Source: Donghicola sp041224595 (lineage in GTDB: Bacteria; Pseudomonadota; Alphaproteobacteria; Rhodobacterales; Rhodobacteraceae). From it: 44,502 nt of DNA. Both the position numbers and the translations under genes were made by a program. How positions within the stretch are numbered: the first letter of the stretch is position 1; every line of letters begins with the position of its first letter. The DNA lies in assembly GCF_041224595.1 (NCBI RefSeq), contig NZ_JBGFGN010000120.1, forward strand, positions 1-44,502. Reading direction: 5' to 3'. Shown here in pieces: positions 17,025 through 26,555 of the stretch. The notes below the pieces were generated by a model that was not told the origin of the DNA, ran no database searches, and worked only from the letters and a program-made list of their open reading frames with translations.

Positions 17025-18130
17025 TTGAAGGTTTTCCTCGGGTCAAAGGCATCGCGTATGCCTTCGAAGATAAAGACCAGCAGCGACAGCATGATCGCAA
17101 AGGTGAAGAAGGCGGTGAAGCCGAGCCAAGGCGCGTGGAGGTTCTGTTTGGCTTGCAACGTCAACTCGCCCAACGACGGCGCGGACGACGGCAGACCAAA
17201 GCCCAGAAAATCCAGCCCCGCCAGCGTGCTGATTGTGCCGGTGATAATAAAGGGCATCATGGTCAGCGTCGCGACCATCGCGTTCGGCAGCATGTGGCGG
17301 AACATGATGGTCCAGTTGCTGACCCCCAGCGCCTTGGCCGCGCGAACGTATTCCAGATTACGCGCCCGCAAGAATTCGGCCCGAACCACGCCGACAAGCG
17401 AGGTCCAACTGAACAACACGGTGAGCAACACAAGGAGCCAAAAACTGCGCCCCAAGATCGCGAACATGATGATGATGATGTACAAAGACGGGGTCGCACC
17501 CCAAATCTCGATCACACGCTGGAAGATCAGATCAAGCCATCCGCCAAAGAAGCCCTGAAGCGCCCCCGCGATGATCCCGATGATCGACGCACACGTGGTG
17601 ACGATCAGGGTAAAGATAATCGACAGACGGAAACCATAGATCACACGTGCCAACACATCGCGCGTGGTATCATCGGTGCCAAGCCAGTGATCACCATCGG
17701 GCGGGCTGGGGGCCGCGCGTCCAATGTCATTCGGTGTATCGTAGCTGTAGGGGATCGGCGGCCAGAGCATCCAGCCGGTCTCGACGGGTTCGCCTTCGAC
17801 TGTACCGTTTGTCTGCGCCTCTTCCATGTAGCCTTCGGGGTCATCCCAGCAGAACTCGGACCCGCCCGTCGCAATCAAGCACTTTACCTCGACATCGCGG
17901 TAGATGGCTTCGGTTTTAAAGTCGCCACCAAAGGCTGTTTCTGGATAGAAGTTAAAGACAGGCGTGTAGAATTCACCGCGATAGTTCACGAGGATCGGTT
18001 TGTCGTTCGCCAGAAACTCGGCAAAGAGCGACAGCCCGAACAGAACGCAAAACAGGATTAGCGACCAGAACGCGCGCCCGTTCGCACGGAAGTTCCGCCA
18101 ACGGCGCTGGTTCAGAGGAGACAGAGCCAT
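17021..18130 (-). CDS. yejE: Peptide ABC transporter permease YejE
   Basis: A 369-aa inner-membrane permease of the DppC/OppC class. A first helix at about 19-40 (FWSLILFCVLFGLSLFAEFL) is followed by a long periplasmic stretch of about 110 residues with a Cys pair (KCLIATGGSEFCW), then GDHWLGTDDTTRDVLARVIYG and five more helices. The EAA loop is KALGVSNWTIMFRHMLPN. The long N-terminal periplasmic insertion is typical of YejE. Its start overlaps the yejB stop as TGATG. It works with YejB as the translocation pore. Confidence 0.93.
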   Translation of the reverse strand: MALSPLNQRRWRNFRANGRAFWSLILFCVLFGLSLFAEFLANDKPILVNYRGEFYTPVFNFYPETAFGGDFKTEAIYRDVEVKCLIATGGSEFCWDDPEGYMEEAQTNGTVEGEPVETGWMLWPPIPYSYDTPNDIGRAAPSPPDGDHWLGTDDTTRDVLARVIYGFRLSIIFTLIVTTCASIIGIIAGALQGFFGGWLDLIFQRVIEIWGATPSLYIIIIMFAILGRSFWLLVLLTVLFSWTSLVGVVRAEFLRARNLEYVRAAKALGVSNWTIMFRHMLPNAMVATLTMMPFIITGTISTLAGLDFLGFGLPSSAPSLGELTLQAKQNLHAPWLGFTAFFTFAIMLSLLVFIFEGIRDAFDPRKTFK

Positions 18131-19281
18131 CAGCCTTCCCTCCGTTCGAAGTCAATCCGTGGGTCCACGACCACGTACATCAGGTCCGACAGGATGCCGA
18201 CGACCAAACCGATCAAGCCAAACACGAAAAGCGTGCCAAAGATCACCGGATAATCGCGCGCGACTGCTGCTTCGAACCCCAAGCGGCCCAAGCCATCCAA
18301 CGAGAACAGCGTTTCGATAATCAGGCTGCCGCCGAAGAACACGCCGATGAACACTGCGGGGAAGCCCGCGATCACAATCAGCATCGCGTTTCGGAAGACG
18401 TGACCATAGAGCACTGCCTTTTCTGACAGGCCTTTGGCGCGGGCGGTCATGACGTATTGCTTCTTAATCTCGTCGAGGAAGCTGTTCTTGGTCAGCAATG
18501 TCAGCGTTGCGAAGGCCGAAATCGTGCTGGCCAGCACTGGTAGCGCGATGTGCCAGAAGTAGTCGATGATCTTGCCCCCCAGACTCAGGCTATCCCAATT
18601 GTCGCTGGTCAGACCGCGCAAGGGGAAGATTTGCCAGTAGGAGCCACCCGCGAACAAAACGATCAACAGGATCGCGAACAAGAAACCGGGGATCGCATAG
18701 CCCACGATAATGGCGCTGCTGGTCCAGACGTCGAAACTAGTTCCATCGCGCACCGCCTTGGCGATACCCAGCGGGATCGACACGATGTAGGCGATCAACG
18801 TCGACCACAGACCCAGCGAGATCGAGACTGGCATCTTCTCCAGCACGATCGCAAAGACGGGCGAGTCTCGGAAAAAGCTCTCTCCGAAATCAAGGTGCAT
18901 GTAATTCCACATCATGATGCCAAAGCGCTCGATGATCGGGATGGTCTCTTTGGTGCACTCTTCGGCCTGAATCGAGGGCGTGCCTTCGAAGCCGTCCTCA
19001 CAGACGATGCGGGCAAACCCGTACTCAACCTCTAGACGGGCAATGAACTCTGGCGGAAGTCCGCGCGCACCAAGATAGCCGCTATCGGTATCACCGCCGA
19101 CATTGGCATCGTTGCCACCGCCCGCGATACCTTCGAACACGTCGCCTTCGCCTTGGAAGCGCGCGATGGCCTGCTCAACCGGACCGCCCGGGACGAACTG
19201 CACCAGTGCGAAGTTGATGATCATGATCCCGATGAGTGTCGGGATCACGAGAAGCAATCGCCTCAGAATATAGGCGCCCAT
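18130..19281 (-). CDS. yejB: Peptide ABC transporter permease YejB
   Basis: A 383-aa permease of the DppB/OppB class. The N-terminal helix carries the family pattern (YILRRLLLVIPTLIGIMIINFALVQ, written here across the first 29 residues), followed by FVPGGPVEQ. An unusually long periplasmic insertion with Gly/Asp-rich sequence lies at about 45-70. C-terminal helices surround the EAA loop ARAKGLSEKAVLYGHVFRN. The ATG at 19281 lies 24 bases after yejA. With YejE it forms the channel of the peptide importer. Confidence 0.93.
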   Translation of the reverse strand: MGAYILRRLLLVIPTLIGIMIINFALVQFVPGGPVEQAIARFQGEGDVFEGIAGGGNDANVGGDTDSGYLGARGLPPEFIARLEVEYGFARIVCEDGFEGTPSIQAEECTKETIPIIERFGIMMWNYMHLDFGESFFRDSPVFAIVLEKMPVSISLGLWSTLIAYIVSIPLGIAKAVRDGTSFDVWTSSAIIVGYAIPGFLFAILLIVLFAGGSYWQIFPLRGLTSDNWDSLSLGGKIIDYFWHIALPVLASTISAFATLTLLTKNSFLDEIKKQYVMTARAKGLSEKAVLYGHVFRNAMLIVIAGFPAVFIGVFFGGSLIIETLFSLDGLGRLGFEAAVARDYPVIFGTLFVFGLIGLVVGILSDLMYVVVDPRIDFERREG

Positions 19282-19305
19282 ACGGCAAGTCCCCTAACGT
19301 CGTCC

Positions 19306-21231
19306 TTAGCGCAGCACGCCTGCGTCTTTGAGTTTTTCTGCTTTTTCAGCGTCGTACCACCAGAAATCCAGATACCCCAGATCAAAACGAGGCAACTCTT
19401 CTGGGTGGCCATACATGTCGTAATACGCGACCCAGTAGACATCGTTGTACCACGTCGGGATCAGGAACCGCTTGGCTCGGAAAACCCGATCCAACGCGCG
19501 GGTGGCGGGTTCAATCTCGTCCAGCGTGGTGGCTGCAACAATCTCGTCGATCAGTGCGTCCACACCTGGATCGGCGAGGCCGGCGGGGTTGAACAGGCTG
19601 TAAGCTGCATCAGCCGAGCCGAACTGCTGCATCAGACCGGTCGAGGGATGCTCATACATGCCATAAGCGGTGTAGATCATGTCGTAGTCGCGATCGCGAC
19701 GGCGGTTGGTGAACTGCGCCGGATCAATGCGGTTGTAGGTGGCGTCGATTCCTAGAGCTTTCAGATTCTCGATGAAGGGCAGCACAATGCGGTCAAAGGT
19801 TGGGCTGTCTTCAATGATCTCGAGGCTCAGGACCTGACCATCTTTGCGGCGCATCCCGTCGTCTCCGGCAATCCAACCAGCATCTTCGAGCAAGCGTGAC
19901 GCCTTGCGCAGGTTGCGACGATCCAGCTGGCTGTCACCCGAGGTATGGGGCATGACCGGCTCAGATGTTTGGATACCTTCGGGCAGCAGGTCAGCGTATT
20001 TTTCGAGCAAATCTAGCTCGTTGCCTTCGGGCAGACCCTTGGCTGCAACGGGGCTATTTTCCCAGAACGAGGTGCGCTGCTGGAACAGGCCAAACTGCAC
20101 CTGCTTGTTGGTCCATTCGAAATTGTAGGCTAGCCCGATCGCCTCTCGGATACGGATGTCCTGAAACTTCTCTTTGTCCAGATTGAACACAAAGCCAGCC
20201 GCTGCGGGCACGTTGCCATTGGGCAAATCATCTTTGACGACATAGCCGTCATTCAGATTCGGAAAATCATAGGCCGTGGCCCAAGACCGCGAACTGTTCT
20301 CTTGGCGGAAGGTGTAGGCGCCTGCCTTGAACCCCTCCATCGCGGCGTTGGAATCGGCGAAGTATTCGACACGGATGCGATCAAAGTTATTGCGCCCCTG
20401 ATTGATCGGCAGGTCATCACCCCAGTAATCATCACGGCGCTTGTACACAACGCGACGGTTGATGTCGTAGCTTTCCAGCATGTAGGGGCCGGACCCAAGC
20501 CCGGTTTCCATGCGGCTTTCATCCAAACGTGCGCCCGTTTCCTCGTACCATTTTTTCGAAAAAACCGGCTGACCACCAACCTGATCAATCAGCGATCGGC
20601 GCGGGATGTCTGGGGCAAAGGTGAATTTCACGGTGTAGTCATCAATGACTTCAGCCCCCAACACGCGCTTACCCACGGCTTCGCGGTAGCTTTGCAGGGA
20701 TTGCTCCATCATCAGGTTGTGGCTGAACACCACGTCATGAGCGGTCACGGGGCTGCCATCCGAAAACTTCGCTTCGGGACGCATATTGAAGATCACCCAC
20801 GATTTGTCTTCGGGATACTCGAGGCTCTCGGCAAGTAGGCCATAGTAGACCTCTTCTGCATCGGACACCCCGATCAACAACGATTCGAAGGGGATAGACG
20901 ACAGCGACGCCGCCCGCCCCTTGCGCGAATAGGGATTCATGCTGTCGAACGTGCCGTCCGCGGAAATCGCGATCTCGCCACCGCGCGGGGCGTCGGGGTT
21001 CACGTAATCCAGATGTGCGAAATCCTGCGGGTAATTCAGCTCGCCAAAGAACGAGTAGCCGTAGGTTTTGATCGTGTCTCCTTCGGTCTCTTGGGCCTTG
21101 ACCATCGAGGCGCCGGCCAGCACGGCCAGACCAACCAACCCTCCCCATAGCATCTGACGCATCTGCGGACGCGGATCAGGGCGCACGGCGCTGCGAGCGG
21201 CGGCCTGACGGGGACGATGGGGTTGGCGCAT
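19306..21231 (-). CDS. yejA: Peptide ABC transporter periplasmic binding protein (YejA type)
   Basis: A 641-aa extracellular solute-binding protein of family 5. An arginine-rich N terminus precedes a hydrophobic segment (WGGLVGLAVLAGASMVKA, about 30-47) and a probable signal-peptidase site before QETEG. Diagnostic segments include YGYSFFGELNYPQDFAHLDY, NPDAPRGGEI and LGSGPYMLESYDINRRV. The length is usual for YejA. The ATG at 21231 follows AGGAGG with 6-base spacing; the longer frame would add 34 unlikely residues. It heads the yejABEF operon. The ligand should be oligopeptides or peptide-like compounds. Confidence 0.92.
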   Translation of the reverse strand: MRQPHRPRQAAARSAVRPDPRPQMRQMLWGGLVGLAVLAGASMVKAQETEGDTIKTYGYSFFGELNYPQDFAHLDYVNPDAPRGGEIAISADGTFDSMNPYSRKGRAASLSSIPFESLLIGVSDAEEVYYGLLAESLEYPEDKSWVIFNMRPEAKFSDGSPVTAHDVVFSHNLMMEQSLQSYREAVGKRVLGAEVIDDYTVKFTFAPDIPRRSLIDQVGGQPVFSKKWYEETGARLDESRMETGLGSGPYMLESYDINRRVVYKRRDDYWGDDLPINQGRNNFDRIRVEYFADSNAAMEGFKAGAYTFRQENSSRSWATAYDFPNLNDGYVVKDDLPNGNVPAAAGFVFNLDKEKFQDIRIREAIGLAYNFEWTNKQVQFGLFQQRTSFWENSPVAAKGLPEGNELDLLEKYADLLPEGIQTSEPVMPHTSGDSQLDRRNLRKASRLLEDAGWIAGDDGMRRKDGQVLSLEIIEDSPTFDRIVLPFIENLKALGIDATYNRIDPAQFTNRRRDRDYDMIYTAYGMYEHPSTGLMQQFGSADAAYSLFNPAGLADPGVDALIDEIVAATTLDEIEPATRALDRVFRAKRFLIPTWYNDVYWVAYYDMYGHPEELPRFDLGYLDFWWYDAEKAEKLKDAGVLR

Positions 21232-21345
21232 AGAAACCTCCTGAAATGTCGCTGTCACGATCATATAGTTCGCAACGCTAAAGCGTGAAGCGACAAAGGT
21301 GCAAGTCGAGGATGCGTGAGCGAGCGTGAACAACAGCTTAAAACG

Positions 21346-21375
21346 AAAAAGGGCTGCCCACGTGGACAGCCCTTT
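21346..21375 (-). terminator. Rho-independent terminator after the cytochrome c gene
   Basis: On the minus strand AAAGGGCTGTCCA pairs with TGGGCAGCCCTTT around a tight CG loop (one G-T pair) and is followed by a T-run. It starts 24 bases after the cytochrome stop codon, and isolates that gene from yejA. Confidence 0.85.
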
Positions 21376-21399
21376 AGAATATCAAATTCAGGATAAACC

Positions 21400-21915
21400 T
21401 TAGTTGCTGACGCTCTGGAGGTAAGCAACGAGGTGAGCGCGGTCCTCAACCTTGCGCAGGCCAGCAAAGCCCATCGATGTGCCGGGCGCTGCGCCCTTGG
21501 GGTTTTCCAAGAATACGTTCAGGTTCTCGGGGCTCCAGACATCACCAACCGCGCTCAGTGCGCCAGAGTAGTTGAAACCAGCGACGCTACCGATGGCACG
21601 ATCAATCACACCGTTCAGGTGCGGGCCGGTTGCATCTTCGCCGTCAACTTTGTGGCATGCTGCGCACTTCTTGAACACGCGTTCGCCTTTGCCCGCATCT
21701 GCGCTGGCAAGCAGGGTTGCAAAATCAGGGCCTTCTTCTTCCTCTGCTGCACCGCCTGCATCCGCAACTTCGATGACATAGCCCTGTGCGTGCTCGTCAC
21801 CGTGGCCTCCGCCCATCGCGTAAACTTCTTCAGCAACCCACTTGCCGAGAAGGAAAATCAGAAAGGCGCCACAAAATCCGCCCAGAACCTTGGTGAAGGT
21901 CATCGTATCAAGCAT
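21400..21915 (-). CDS. Membrane-anchored class I cytochrome c (CycM/c552-like)
   Basis: A 171-aa c-type cytochrome held to the inner membrane by an uncleaved N-terminal helix (residues about 8-27, TKVLGGFCGAFLIFLLGKWV). An acidic, alanine-rich linker leads to the haem domain. The haem-binding motif CAACH is at residues 84-88 and the distal ligand is Met148 in GTSMGF. This architecture matches the membrane cytochromes (CycM, c552, cy) that carry electrons from the bc1 complex to the terminal oxidase in alphaproteobacteria. The start may be the ATG at 21915 or the one at 21903; neither has a strong ribosome site. It is monocistronic, with its own terminator, and divergent from pheA. Confidence 0.9.
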   Translation of the reverse strand: MLDTMTFTKVLGGFCGAFLIFLLGKWVAEEVYAMGGGHGDEHAQGYVIEVADAGGAAEEEEGPDFATLLASADAGKGERVFKKCAACHKVDGEDATGPHLNGVIDRAIGSVAGFNYSGALSAVGDVWSPENLNVFLENPKGAAPGTSMGFAGLRKVEDRAHLVAYLQSVSN

Positions 21916-22028
21916 GGCTCGCGTCTCACTTCGTTAGCTGTTGCGGCTTCATATGCGCTTCCCCCCAATGGACGCAAGGTGTAGTTACCGCGACCAAACG
22001 CCCGATTTGGCAGAAATGGACGAAAAAC

Positions 22029-22865
22029 ATGGTAAAACGCATCGCTTTCCAGGGGGAACTAGGCGCTTATTCCCATCAGGCATGCCGTGAAGCACGACCA
22101 AATGATGAAGTAATGCCCTGCGCAACGTTTGAAGATGCGATCACTGCCGTAAAATCGGGCGAAGCCGACCTCGCCATGCTGCCCGTCGAGAATTCGACCT
22201 ATGGCCGAGTCGCCGATATCCACTACCTGCTGCCCGAATCCGGCCTGCATATCGTCGACGAAGCCTTCGTGCGCGTCCGAATCACCCTGCTCGGGACCAA
22301 GGGCACCAAGCTAGCGCAGGTGAAATCCGCGATGTCCCACTCGATGCTGCTGGGGCAATGCCGGTCATTCCTGACAGAACATGGCATTCAGCGTATCACC
22401 GGCGCCGACACTGCGGGGTCAGCCCGAGAAATCGCAGAGCGCAATGACCCCGAACAAGCAGCGCTGGCTAGCGAACTTGCTGGTGAGATCTATGGTCTGG
22501 ATGTTTTGGCCAAGGACATTGAAGACGAGGGCACCAATACCACGCGCTTCCTGCTCATGCGCCCCGCGATTGACCTGACTCGCCGCGGCTCGGGCAAGAT
22601 GATGACCACCTTTGTTTTCCGCGTCCGCAACATCCCCGCCGCTCTGTACAAAGCGATGGGCGGGTTCGCGACCAATGGCGTCAACATGACCAAGCTGGAA
22701 AGCTATATGGTGGGCGGCCATTTCACCGCGACCCAATTCTACGCGGATATCGAGGGCCACCCCGAAGACGACAACGTACGTCTCGCGCTCGAAGAACTGA
22801 GCTACTTCACCGATCATCTGAAAATTCTGGGGGTCTACCCCGCGTCGCCGCGCCGCGACGGCTAA
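22029..22865 (+). CDS. pheA: Prephenate dehydratase
   Basis: A 278-aa cytoplasmic enzyme that turns prephenate into phenylpyruvate in phenylalanine synthesis. The catalytic domain starts RIAFQGELGAYSHQAC and carries PVENSTYGRV and the TRF motif in GTNTTRFLL near residue 175. A C-terminal ACT domain (VFRVRNIPAALYKAMGGFA, then NMTKLESYMVGG) binds phenylalanine for feedback inhibition; ESYM replaces the more common ESRP. There is no chorismate mutase domain, so this is the monofunctional form. The ribosome site is weak. A strong terminator follows directly. Confidence 0.95.
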   Translation: MVKRIAFQGELGAYSHQACREARPNDEVMPCATFEDAITAVKSGEADLAMLPVENSTYGRVADIHYLLPESGLHIVDEAFVRVRITLLGTKGTKLAQVKSAMSHSMLLGQCRSFLTEHGIQRITGADTAGSAREIAERNDPEQAALASELAGEIYGLDVLAKDIEDEGTNTTRFLLMRPAIDLTRRGSGKMMTTFVFRVRNIPAALYKAMGGFATNGVNMTKLESYMVGGHFTATQFYADIEGHPEDDNVRLALEELSYFTDHLKILGVYPASPRRDG

Positions 22866-22872
22866 GAAAGCG

Positions 22873-22901
22873 CGCCGCGCCCTAGCGCGCGGCGGATTTT
22901 T
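22873..22901 (+). terminator. pheA terminator overlapping the 3' end of the SRPBCC gene
   Basis: CGCCGCGC at 22873-22880 pairs with GCGCGGCG at 22887-22894, followed by GATTTTT. It lies 8 bases after the pheA stop. The loop contains the stop codon (22882-22884) of the convergent minus-strand gene, so the two transcription units share this DNA. Confidence 0.8.
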
Positions 22902-23343
22902 CCATTTCGCGGGCAAATTCACTGACCCGCTTCTTGAACTTCTTATTCAGCTTCTGCTTTCCCAGCTTGAACGACTGAATCAGCAGACGCGCTGGCAGAC
23001 TGCGCGGTTTGAGTTCCAGTTCCAGCTGTAGTCGTGTACGCTTCTTAGAAAGCGGGGTCAGATCCACAGTCAGATGGTGCAGCATACCGCCGGATTTCCC
23101 CTCAAACATCATGCCATTAGGGGGATCGTAGCTGATCATCTGTGCGTCCAGATGACGTTCCTTGCCCCGCAGCACAAAGTCCATTTCCCACTGCATCCCG
23201 GCGCGGGCCTCGGCATGATTGTCGAGACGACGAATCTTGACCCCACGGCGCAGAGCCGCACGCTCGAATTGATCGAGGTCGCTGACCTGCTCGAATACCT
23301 TGTCGAGGGGCAGATCGATGTCTTCTCGTGTGCTGAACTTCAT
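22882..23343 (-). CDS. SRPBCC-family (START-like) protein
   Basis: A 153-aa protein with the helix-grip pattern of the SRPBCC / polyketide-cyclase-like superfamily, which binds hydrophobic ligands. It starts MKFSTREDIDLPLDKVFEQVSDLDQFE, written here in parts as MKFSTREDIDLPL and KVFEQVSDLDQFE. The typical middle strands (GMQWEMDFVLRGKERH) follow, and then a basic C-terminal helix (FKLGKQKLNKKFKKRV). No signal peptide is seen. It follows nudC by 55 bases on the same strand, so co-transcription is likely. The function is unknown; the family fold does not predict an enzyme reaction. Confidence 0.75.
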   Translation of the reverse strand: MKFSTREDIDLPLDKVFEQVSDLDQFERAALRRGVKIRRLDNHAEARAGMQWEMDFVLRGKERHLDAQMISYDPPNGMMFEGKSGGMLHHLTVDLTPLSKKRTRLQLELELKPRSLPARLLIQSFKLGKQKLNKKFKKRVSEFAREMEKSAAR

Positions 23344-23398
23344 GCTTCCATCAATTCCGTATTTTCAAAGAAACTCAATCTATCTTTCAACGAATCCG

Positions 23399-24367
23399 TC
23401 AATCCAACTGGTCAGAAAGCCACTTCTGCAACAGGAACTGGGCAATCGCTCCCTTGCGCGCCGGCTTTAACGTCGGGTGCTGCCCAACAAAGGCTTTGGC
23501 AACCTCTTCGCGGGTGAACCACACCGCATCTTCCAACTCTGCGGGATCAAGCTTGATCTCTTTGGTCAGAGCTTCGCCACGGAACCCCGTCATCAAACTG
23601 GCCGGAAAGGCCCAAGGCTGACTTGCCAGATATTCGACGCGCCCGACTTTAATGCCCGCCTCTTCCATCACCTCGCGGCGGACGGCGGCCTCAAGCGTTT
23701 CGCCGGGCTCAACAAACCCAGCGAGCAGCGAATACATCCCCTCGGGCCAGCCCGGCGATCGCCCCAGAAGCACCGAATTGCCATGGGTAATCAACATGAT
23801 CACAACAGGGTCGGTTCGCGGGAAATGCTGAGACTTGCATGCGTCACAGCTGCGCTGCCAACCGCCCTGCCCGATCTCGCTCTGTGCCCCGCAGCAGGCA
23901 CAGAAACCGTGACGGCGGTGCCACTCGACCATCGCTCGCAAGGTCGCCGCCAACTCGGCGTCCCGCGCGGTCAAGCGGGTCATGATCATTCTCAACTCGG
24001 CAAAGACCTGATCACTCCGCAGCGTCGGATGGCTCTGTTGTGTGGTGTCGACGAATCCGCCCAATTCAGAACCATCCAGCCCCTCGGGCCAGTACTCCTT
24101 GAGCCAGTGACCGAACACAGGCCCACGCTCTTCCATGCCCAGAAAAAGGGCGTCCGTCTCGCATTCCGCTAAAATCGGGTGATCATGCGACAGGCGAACC
24201 AGACTGTCCATTTCATCGCCCTTGACCAAGGGCTTGCCTTGCCACAAAACGATATGCGTCCCGCTCGGGTCCTGCCGCAACTCCGCCAGAGCACTGACAT
24301 CGCTACGCAAATGGGCCGCGCGATCTAGATCAGAGCCTCCGAATGTTACTGTCTCTGCGTCGCGCAT
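23399..24367 (-). CDS. nudC: NAD(+)/NADH diphosphatase NudC
   Basis: A 322-aa Nudix hydrolase that cleaves NADH to NMNH and AMP and, in E. coli, removes NAD caps from RNA. The zinc ribbon has CACC and CDAC pairs near residues 155-177. The Nudix box GFVEPGETLEAAVRREVMEE is complete, and the NADH-diphosphatase hallmark follows as SQPWAFPASLM (Ala where Pro is usual). The ATG at 24367 is the natural start, because the N-terminal beta-rich domain follows directly. It is divergent from cpdB across 143 bases. Confidence 0.94.
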   Translation of the reverse strand: MRDAETVTFGGSDLDRAAHLRSDVSALAELRQDPSGTHIVLWQGKPLVKGDEMDSLVRLSHDHPILAECETDALFLGMEERGPVFGHWLKEYWPEGLDGSELGGFVDTTQQSHPTLRSDQVFAELRMIMTRLTARDAELAATLRAMVEWHRRHGFCACCGAQSEIGQGGWQRSCDACKSQHFPRTDPVVIMLITHGNSVLLGRSPGWPEGMYSLLAGFVEPGETLEAAVRREVMEEAGIKVGRVEYLASQPWAFPASLMTGFRGEALTKEIKLDPAELEDAVWFTREEVAKAFVGQHPTLKPARKGAIAQFLLQKWLSDQLD

Positions 24368-24510
24368 TGCCGGTTCCTATTTTAATCTTCCAGCTTCATG
24401 CCACGCGGATGCACGCGCAGCAACGGCCTCTCTGCAGAAATGCTTATCGTCATGCACGCGTCATAGTTGCACTCTACCTGAATACCGGGAATGGATGGGA
24501 GTATGATGAA

Positions 24511-26487
24511 ATGGTCGTTTCGAAATACAGAATTACACGTCGCAACTTTCTGGCAAGTACTGCAGCAGGCGCAGCGATGATCGTTCTGCATCCTTTTTCC
24601 GCACGCGCCGCTGCCAATCAGGCGCACCTACGGATCATGGAAACAACGGATCTGCACGTGCATGTGTTTCCCTATGATTACTACGCGGACAGGCCCATTG
24701 ATACGGTCGGCCTCGCCCGCACTGCCTCTTACATAAAAGACATCCGTTCCGAGGCAACGAACAGCTTGCTTGTCGACAATGGGGATTTTCTACAAGGCAA
24801 CCCTATGGGCGATTACATCGCTTATGAACGGGGCATGAAAGATGGGGATATGCACCCCGTCATCACAGCGATGAACACGCTGGGATTCGATGCTTCGACC
24901 TTGGGTAACCACGAATTCAATTATGGCCTCAGCTTCCTGATGAAATCACTGGCCGGTGCCAATTTCCCCGTCGTCTCGGCCAATGTGGCGACGAAATTAG
25001 GTGCCAACCCGACTCAGGACGAAACACTGTTGAAGCCGTATGTTCTGCTGGACCGGACGATCACCGACGGAGCGGGTGAGTCGCACAAGATCAAGATCGG
25101 CCTGATCGGCTTTGTCCCGCCGCAGATCATGAACTGGGATTCGAAGCATCTGGTCGGCAATGTCGAAGCCCGCGACATTCTGGAAACAGCCGAAGCCTAT
25201 GTCCCCGAGATGAAAGAACAGGGCGCGGATATTGTGATTGCACTGTCCCACTCGGGCATCGGATCAGCCCAGCGAACTGACGGGATGGAGAACGCCTCGG
25301 TCCCGCTGGCCGAAATCGACGGAATCGACGCGTTGATGACCGGCCACAGCCACCTCGTATTCCCCAGCCCGACCTACGAAGGATATGCTGGTGTGGACGC
25401 CGAGGCTGGCACAATCCACGGCAAGCCCGCCGTCATGGGCGGGTTCTGGGGCAGCCATATGGGCTTGATCGACCTGATGCTGGAACGCGAAGGCGGCGAA
25501 TGGCGCGTTGTAACCCACTCTGCCACCGTGCGTCCGATCTACGAACGCGGCGAAGACCGCAGCATCACTCCGCTGGTCGAAAGCGACGACGCCGTGCTCG
25601 CGTCTGTCCGCCAAGAGCATAACGAAACGCTTGAATATGTTCGCCGCGCCGTGGGCAAAACCAGCGCGCCGCTTTACAGCTATTTCGCTTTGGTTGCCGA
25701 CGATCCGTCCGTCCAAATCGTGTCCAATGCGCAGATGTGGTATATTGAACAGATGCTCGCAGACACCGAGTACGCGGGGCTACCATTGCTCTCGGCTGCG
25801 GCACCGTTCAAGGCGGGGGGCCGCGGCGGTCCTGACTACTACACCGACGTGCCGGTCGGCGATGTGGCGATCAAGAACGTGGCGGACCTGTATCTCTACC
25901 CCAACACGATTCGGGCCGTGAAAATCTCTGGTGCACAGCTGAAAGACTGGTTGGAACGCTCTGCCGGTATGTTCAACCAGATCACCGCAGGTGAACAGGA
26001 CCAGACCCTGCTGAACCCCGACTTCCCCAGCTACAACTTCGACGTCATTGACGGGGTAACCTATCAGATCGACCTAACCCAGCCCTCGAAGTTTGGCCCG
26101 AAGGGTGAAGACCTGAACCCAGAAGCGAACCGTATCGTGAACCTCTCATACGACGGCGCACCTGTTGATCCTGATCAGGAATTTATCGTCGCGACAAACA
26201 ACTACCGCGCCAGCGGCGGTGGTGACTTCCCCGGAGCCAAGGGCGATACCATCATCTTCGAAGGGCCCGACACCAACCGCGATATCCTTGTCCGCTATAT
26301 CGTCGATCAGGGTACGATCAACCCAACTGCCGACAACAACTGGTCATTTGCACCGGTGCCCGACACGACTGTGCTGTTCGAAACCGGCCCCAAAGCCAAA
26401 GCACATCTAGCGGACATCGCAGCCTTGGACATCACTGAGGCGGGCGAAGGCGACGAAGGCTTCACGCTCTTCCGCATCGCTCTCTAA
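24511..26487 (+). CDS. cpdB: 2',3'-cyclic-nucleotide 2'-phosphodiesterase / 3'-nucleotidase, Tat-exported
   Basis: A 658-aa bifunctional phosphatase of the 5'-nucleotidase superfamily, which hydrolyses 2',3'-cyclic nucleotides and 3'-nucleotides in the periplasm. The metallophosphatase half shows ETTDLHVHVFPYDYY, DNGDFLQGNP, GNHEFNYGL and MTGHSH. The C-terminal nucleotidase domain has NTIRAVKISGAQLKDWLE and TNNYRASGGGDFPG. The start at 24511 gives a clear twin-arginine signal peptide (TRRNFLAS at 9-16, hydrophobic core, cleavage near ARA), so export folded with metals is likely. A longer upstream frame overlaps nudC and is rejected. A terminator follows. It could act on products of the RNase T2 at 31592. 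Confidence 0.93.
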   Translation: MVVSKYRITRRNFLASTAAGAAMIVLHPFSARAAANQAHLRIMETTDLHVHVFPYDYYADRPIDTVGLARTASYIKDIRSEATNSLLVDNGDFLQGNPMGDYIAYERGMKDGDMHPVITAMNTLGFDASTLGNHEFNYGLSFLMKSLAGANFPVVSANVATKLGANPTQDETLLKPYVLLDRTITDGAGESHKIKIGLIGFVPPQIMNWDSKHLVGNVEARDILETAEAYVPEMKEQGADIVIALSHSGIGSAQRTDGMENASVPLAEIDGIDALMTGHSHLVFPSPTYEGYAGVDAEAGTIHGKPAVMGGFWGSHMGLIDLMLEREGGEWRVVTHSATVRPIYERGEDRSITPLVESDDAVLASVRQEHNETLEYVRRAVGKTSAPLYSYFALVADDPSVQIVSNAQMWYIEQMLADTEYAGLPLLSAAAPFKAGGRGGPDYYTDVPVGDVAIKNVADLYLYPNTIRAVKISGAQLKDWLERSAGMFNQITAGEQDQTLLNPDFPSYNFDVIDGVTYQIDLTQPSKFGPKGEDLNPEANRIVNLSYDGAPVDPDQEFIVATNNYRASGGGDFPGAKGDTIIFEGPDTNRDILVRYIVDQGTINPTADNNWSFAPVPDTTVLFETGPKAKAHLADIAALDITEAGEGDEGFTLFRIAL

Positions 26488-26511
26488 GCTGATAGCGATA
26501 ACCCGAAAGAG

Positions 26512-26537
26512 GGGCGGCCTTCGCGGGTCGCCCTTTT
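26512..26537 (+). terminator. cpdB terminator
   Basis: GGGCGGCC at 26512-26519 pairs with GGTCGCCC at 26526-26533 (one G-T pair) around TTCGCG, followed by TTTT. It lies 24 bases after the cpdB stop and just upstream of the next gene. Confidence 0.8.
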
Positions 26538-26555
26538 GGTTGTCAGGAGAGCGCG

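Noticed and set aside
17135..18061. 308-aa plus-strand open frame across yejE
   Set aside because: Antisense shadow; charged low-complexity translation with no domain.
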